NCBI RefSeq assembly: GCF_900188065.1
Contig: NZ_FZNQ01000001.1
Coordinates: 124,001 to 188,000, forward strand
Direction: 5' to 3'
Length of the DNA stretch: 64,000 nt
Origin: Halorubrum vacuolatum
Lineage (GTDB): Archaea > Halobacteriota > Halobacteria > Halobacteriales > Haloferacaceae
Under the pieces are notes generated by a model, which was not told the origin of the DNA, did no database searches, and saw only the letters and a program-made list of their open reading frames with translations. Both the position numbers and the translations under genes were made by a program. Of this stretch, positions 62,901 through 64,000 are shown piece after piece (position 1 is the stretch's first letter; each line of letters starts with the position of its first letter).

Positions 62901-64000
62901 GGCTCGTCGGAAGCGGCGAGCGGGTTTCGGACACGCTCGCGCTCGGCTTCGCGGAGCGGGCGGACACCGCGGCGGCGCTCGGCGAGGCGGAGGGGGCGCT
63001 CGCCCGGCCCTTCCGAGAGGTCGCCGACGATTACGCGGCGACGTGGCACGACTGGTTGGCCGGCCGGGAGTATCCCGACTCCGTCGCCGGCGACCCCGAC
63101 CTCGAAGCGCAGTACCGGTTCGCGCTCATGACGCTCGCGGCCGTCGAGGACAAACGGCACGCCGGTGCGGGGATCGCCAGCCCCTCGGTGCCGTGGGGTG
63201 AGACCGAACACGCCGCCGAGGACCGCGGGTACGGCTACAACTTCGTCTGGTCGCGCGACCTCTATCAGGTCTTCACGGCGCTCGTCGAGGTTGGCGAGAT
63301 CGAGCGTAGCGCGGACGCGCTCGCGTACCTGTATAACACCCAGCAGGACGACGACGGGTTCCTCCCACAGAACACCTACATCAACGGACGGACCCGCTGG
63401 GGCGGTGAGCAGATGGACAACATCGCCTTCCCGTCGGTGATGGCCTGGCAGCTGTACGAACACGGGGTGACGTTGACGGATGCCGACTACACCTACGATC
63501 AGGTGCGGCGGTCGCTCGGCTACGTCTCGCGAAACGGCCCCGAGACGGCACAGGAACGCTGGGAGGAGGAGGCCGGCTTCTCGCCCTCCAGCATCGCCGC
63601 GGAGATCGCGGGACTCGTCTGTGGGGCCGCGCTCGCGCTTGCTGAGGCCGAGCGAGTCGACGCGGACGGCTCGGCCGATCTCGATGCGGCCGGTCTCCCA
63701 GAGGATCCCGACTCGTTGCGTGCGGACGCGTTGGCGTGGCTCGCGCTCGCCGACGACTGGGCCGAGCGCGTCGAGGAGTGGTGTGCAACCGAGACCGGGA
63801 CGGACCGTCACACGGAGACGCCATACTACCTCCGGATCACCGCCGACGGCGACCCGGAATCCGGCCGCCCGCGGACGATCGCCAACGACGGACCGACCTA
63901 CGACGAGCGGGAGATCATCGACGGTGGCTTCCTCGAACTCGTCCGGCTCGGCGTCAAGCCGGCCGACGATCCGATCGTTCGCAACTCGGTTTCGGTCGTC
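59918..64000 (+). CDS. giant GH15-like glucan 1,4-alpha-glucosidase fusion, cut by window edge
   Basis: The frame is open from ATG 59918 to the window end: 1,361 codons, no stop. There is no signal peptide. Residues about 1-660 resemble a GH15-type protein: YIGRHGTIHDCSYPLSGIGG at the start, then FYSNSGGYGYTWFRDDAEVS, GSWPHRVWADSG and LGWSHALRLHATVTLA of the alpha,alpha-barrel. Residues about 725-1000 look like the beta-supersandwich found before glucodextranase and bacterial glucoamylase (TTGRKFGVATPADHGEEDPV). A second alpha,alpha-barrel begins near 1020, with RGYGYNFVWSRDLYQVFTAL and DGFLPQNTYINGRTRWGGEQ. The protein thus carries two GH15-like catalytic regions in one chain. It would release glucose from alpha-glucan ends in the cytoplasm. 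It is divergent from the two GH13 genes. Confidence 0.88.
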   Translation, partial: MRLRTALTEHKRRHGERFPAERSTTTGAFTGDGERLVYIGRHGTIHDCSYPLSGIGGIDRLRLGILAGGSVRWFDGLAATRQHYDDDTPLVETEYDAGRYTVHQFDITVEGTHLTHVELRGAPPADAELVVACSFAPDLAEGRVGNIVHREAGPADGHVIEVFHRAEHDFLTASTGLSSAHGQRQDSLSDLLGRDDNGFPRRGEIDDHEASHLTGDVIARAPFEREGRTERVTVATDTVLADPDARDANGRAREGWIADISEAAATYSAADDLREAAEARGPTVPEDAPRRPLLAADLRTLDLLTASSGARIAGPDFDPFYSNSGGYGYTWFRDDAEVSNALLAASAELDLPADEELSTTADFFCATQDADGSWPHRVWADSGTVAPGWANARIEGPDGDVGPDDQLDQPAAVVAFLARLRRTTDLDEQRRDRVDAAIADAVDFLIETCEEDGLPRACQNCWENAIGRFTHTGATYLRAFAAVARAPVDDDLRARAATAADAALLGLDGRWIPESDRFPQRASEESRDTRADSSTFGLVDGLIEYAALAEERADGEDGEDGTETLPPIDGDVDLETFVDRVRTHVRTTIDALRHETADVEGLVRFVGDDWRVEEQGHAKVWSVATLWGALAAAELGGFLVERGESGDSLFSVARELYTLCEPKGPLTNEAGLLAEQVFDNGDLDSATPLGWSHALRLHATVTLARHGKLPVPSERPTGPEAAPQWTTGRKFGVATPADHGEEDPVPIWFTLTEGALTEARFPRIDVMNLRTFDFLIADPETDYTVRTFDETRHVTMTETIERTTEPADDQALAYTQTITETGDGHGHEWTLTVEYAIDVDGQALLADVSFEGCREYDIYAVADTTLGNVGVDDYGRRVPAVDPEATPASDDIEAITAAGDLTDGGTVPAAQSAEPNTDTGAYHLIARNAHPDREPGKIVDADGDPFEVALALASASRFEWATAAHAGDESLRTLFTTGERDDGADEATGNLVLAGLVGSGERVSDTLALGFAERADTAAALGEAEGALARPFREVADDYAATWHDWLAGREYPDSVAGDPDLEAQYRFALMTLAAVEDKRHAGAGIASPSVPWGETEHAAEDRGYGYNFVWSRDLYQVFTALVEVGEIERSADALAYLYNTQQDDDGFLPQNTYINGRTRWGGEQMDNIAFPSVMAWQLYEHGVTLTDADYTYDQVRRSLGYVSRNGPETAQERWEEEAGFSPSSIAAEIAGLVCGAALALAEAERVDADGSADLDAAGLPEDPDSLRADALAWLALADDWAERVEEWCATETGTDRHTETPYYLRITADGDPESGRPRTIANDGPTYDEREIIDGGFLELVRLGVKPADDPIVRNSVSVV

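Overview
The window is chromosomal DNA from an extremely halophilic archaeon (class Halobacteria), probably near Halorubrum or a related genus, though the exact genus cannot be fixed from sequence alone. The evidence is: high G+C with strong G/C bias at third codon positions; very acidic proteins; leaderless TATA-box promoters about 26-30 nt before start codons; a tRNA-Trp gene with a large intron; archaeosortase A; topoisomerase VI; haloarchaea-only families (DUF5794, DUF5795, DUF5797); and an IS1341-type TnpB element of haloarchaeal type. Several haloarchaeal family assignments rest on recall of family sequences, not on a search.

Layout. 0-2.5 kb: two tandem DUF4870 membrane proteins (the first cut by the window edge), a membrane-anchored HTH protein with a palindrome over its promoter, and a COG2426 membrane protein. 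2.55-4.6 kb: a visibly AT-richer island with a gene remnant and a soluble chemotaxis transducer. 4.7-10.1 kb: intron-containing tRNA-Trp, DUF5795, DUF5794, a YhbY-type RNA-binding protein overlapping an MscS channel, a 2Fe-2S ferredoxin and the methylmalonyl-CoA mutase large subunit. 10.35-23.28 kb: two giant overlapping genes (about 1,657 and 2,649 residues), built from FN3-like, phage-virion-like beta and LamG-like modules, with no signal peptide and no recognised function. This is the most unusual part of the window. 23.3-29.6 kb: O-methyltransferase-like protein, gatC-gatA, small regulators, archaeosortase A and YchF. 29.8-32.4 kb: a complete SsuABC/TauABC-like ABC importer. 32.4-45.3 kb: geranylgeranyl-reductase-family flavoprotein, korAB-type 2-oxoacid:ferredoxin oxidoreductase, flavoprotein reductase, aminotransferase, dph2, acyl-CoA dehydrogenase and top6BA.

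45.4-48.7 kb: cspA, then a mobile element made of an IS1341-type TnpB and a divergent 45-residue ribbon-helix-helix-like gene between two end hairpins, followed by a family III CoA-transferase. The TnpB keeps the first and third RuvC acidic residues but lacks the canonical middle glutamate; a glutamate 47 residues downstream may replace it. 48.9-54.7 kb: copper P-type ATPase, DUF2062 protein and a DUF1998 helicase of the Hrq1/MrfA type. An array of eleven 21-bp repeats then separates the helicase from a convergent carbohydrate locus (55.0-64.0 kb). That locus has two GH13 proteins on the minus strand and, divergently, a very large protein with two GH15-like alpha,alpha-barrel regions that runs off the window.

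Functionally the window mixes housekeeping genes (amidotransferase subunits, diphthamide synthesis, topoisomerase VI, tRNA-Trp), central carbon metabolism (methylmalonyl-CoA mutase, korAB, acyl-CoA dehydrogenase, CoA-transferase), transport and stress genes, and accessory DNA (giant genes, TnpB element, transducer island, glucan hydrolase cluster).
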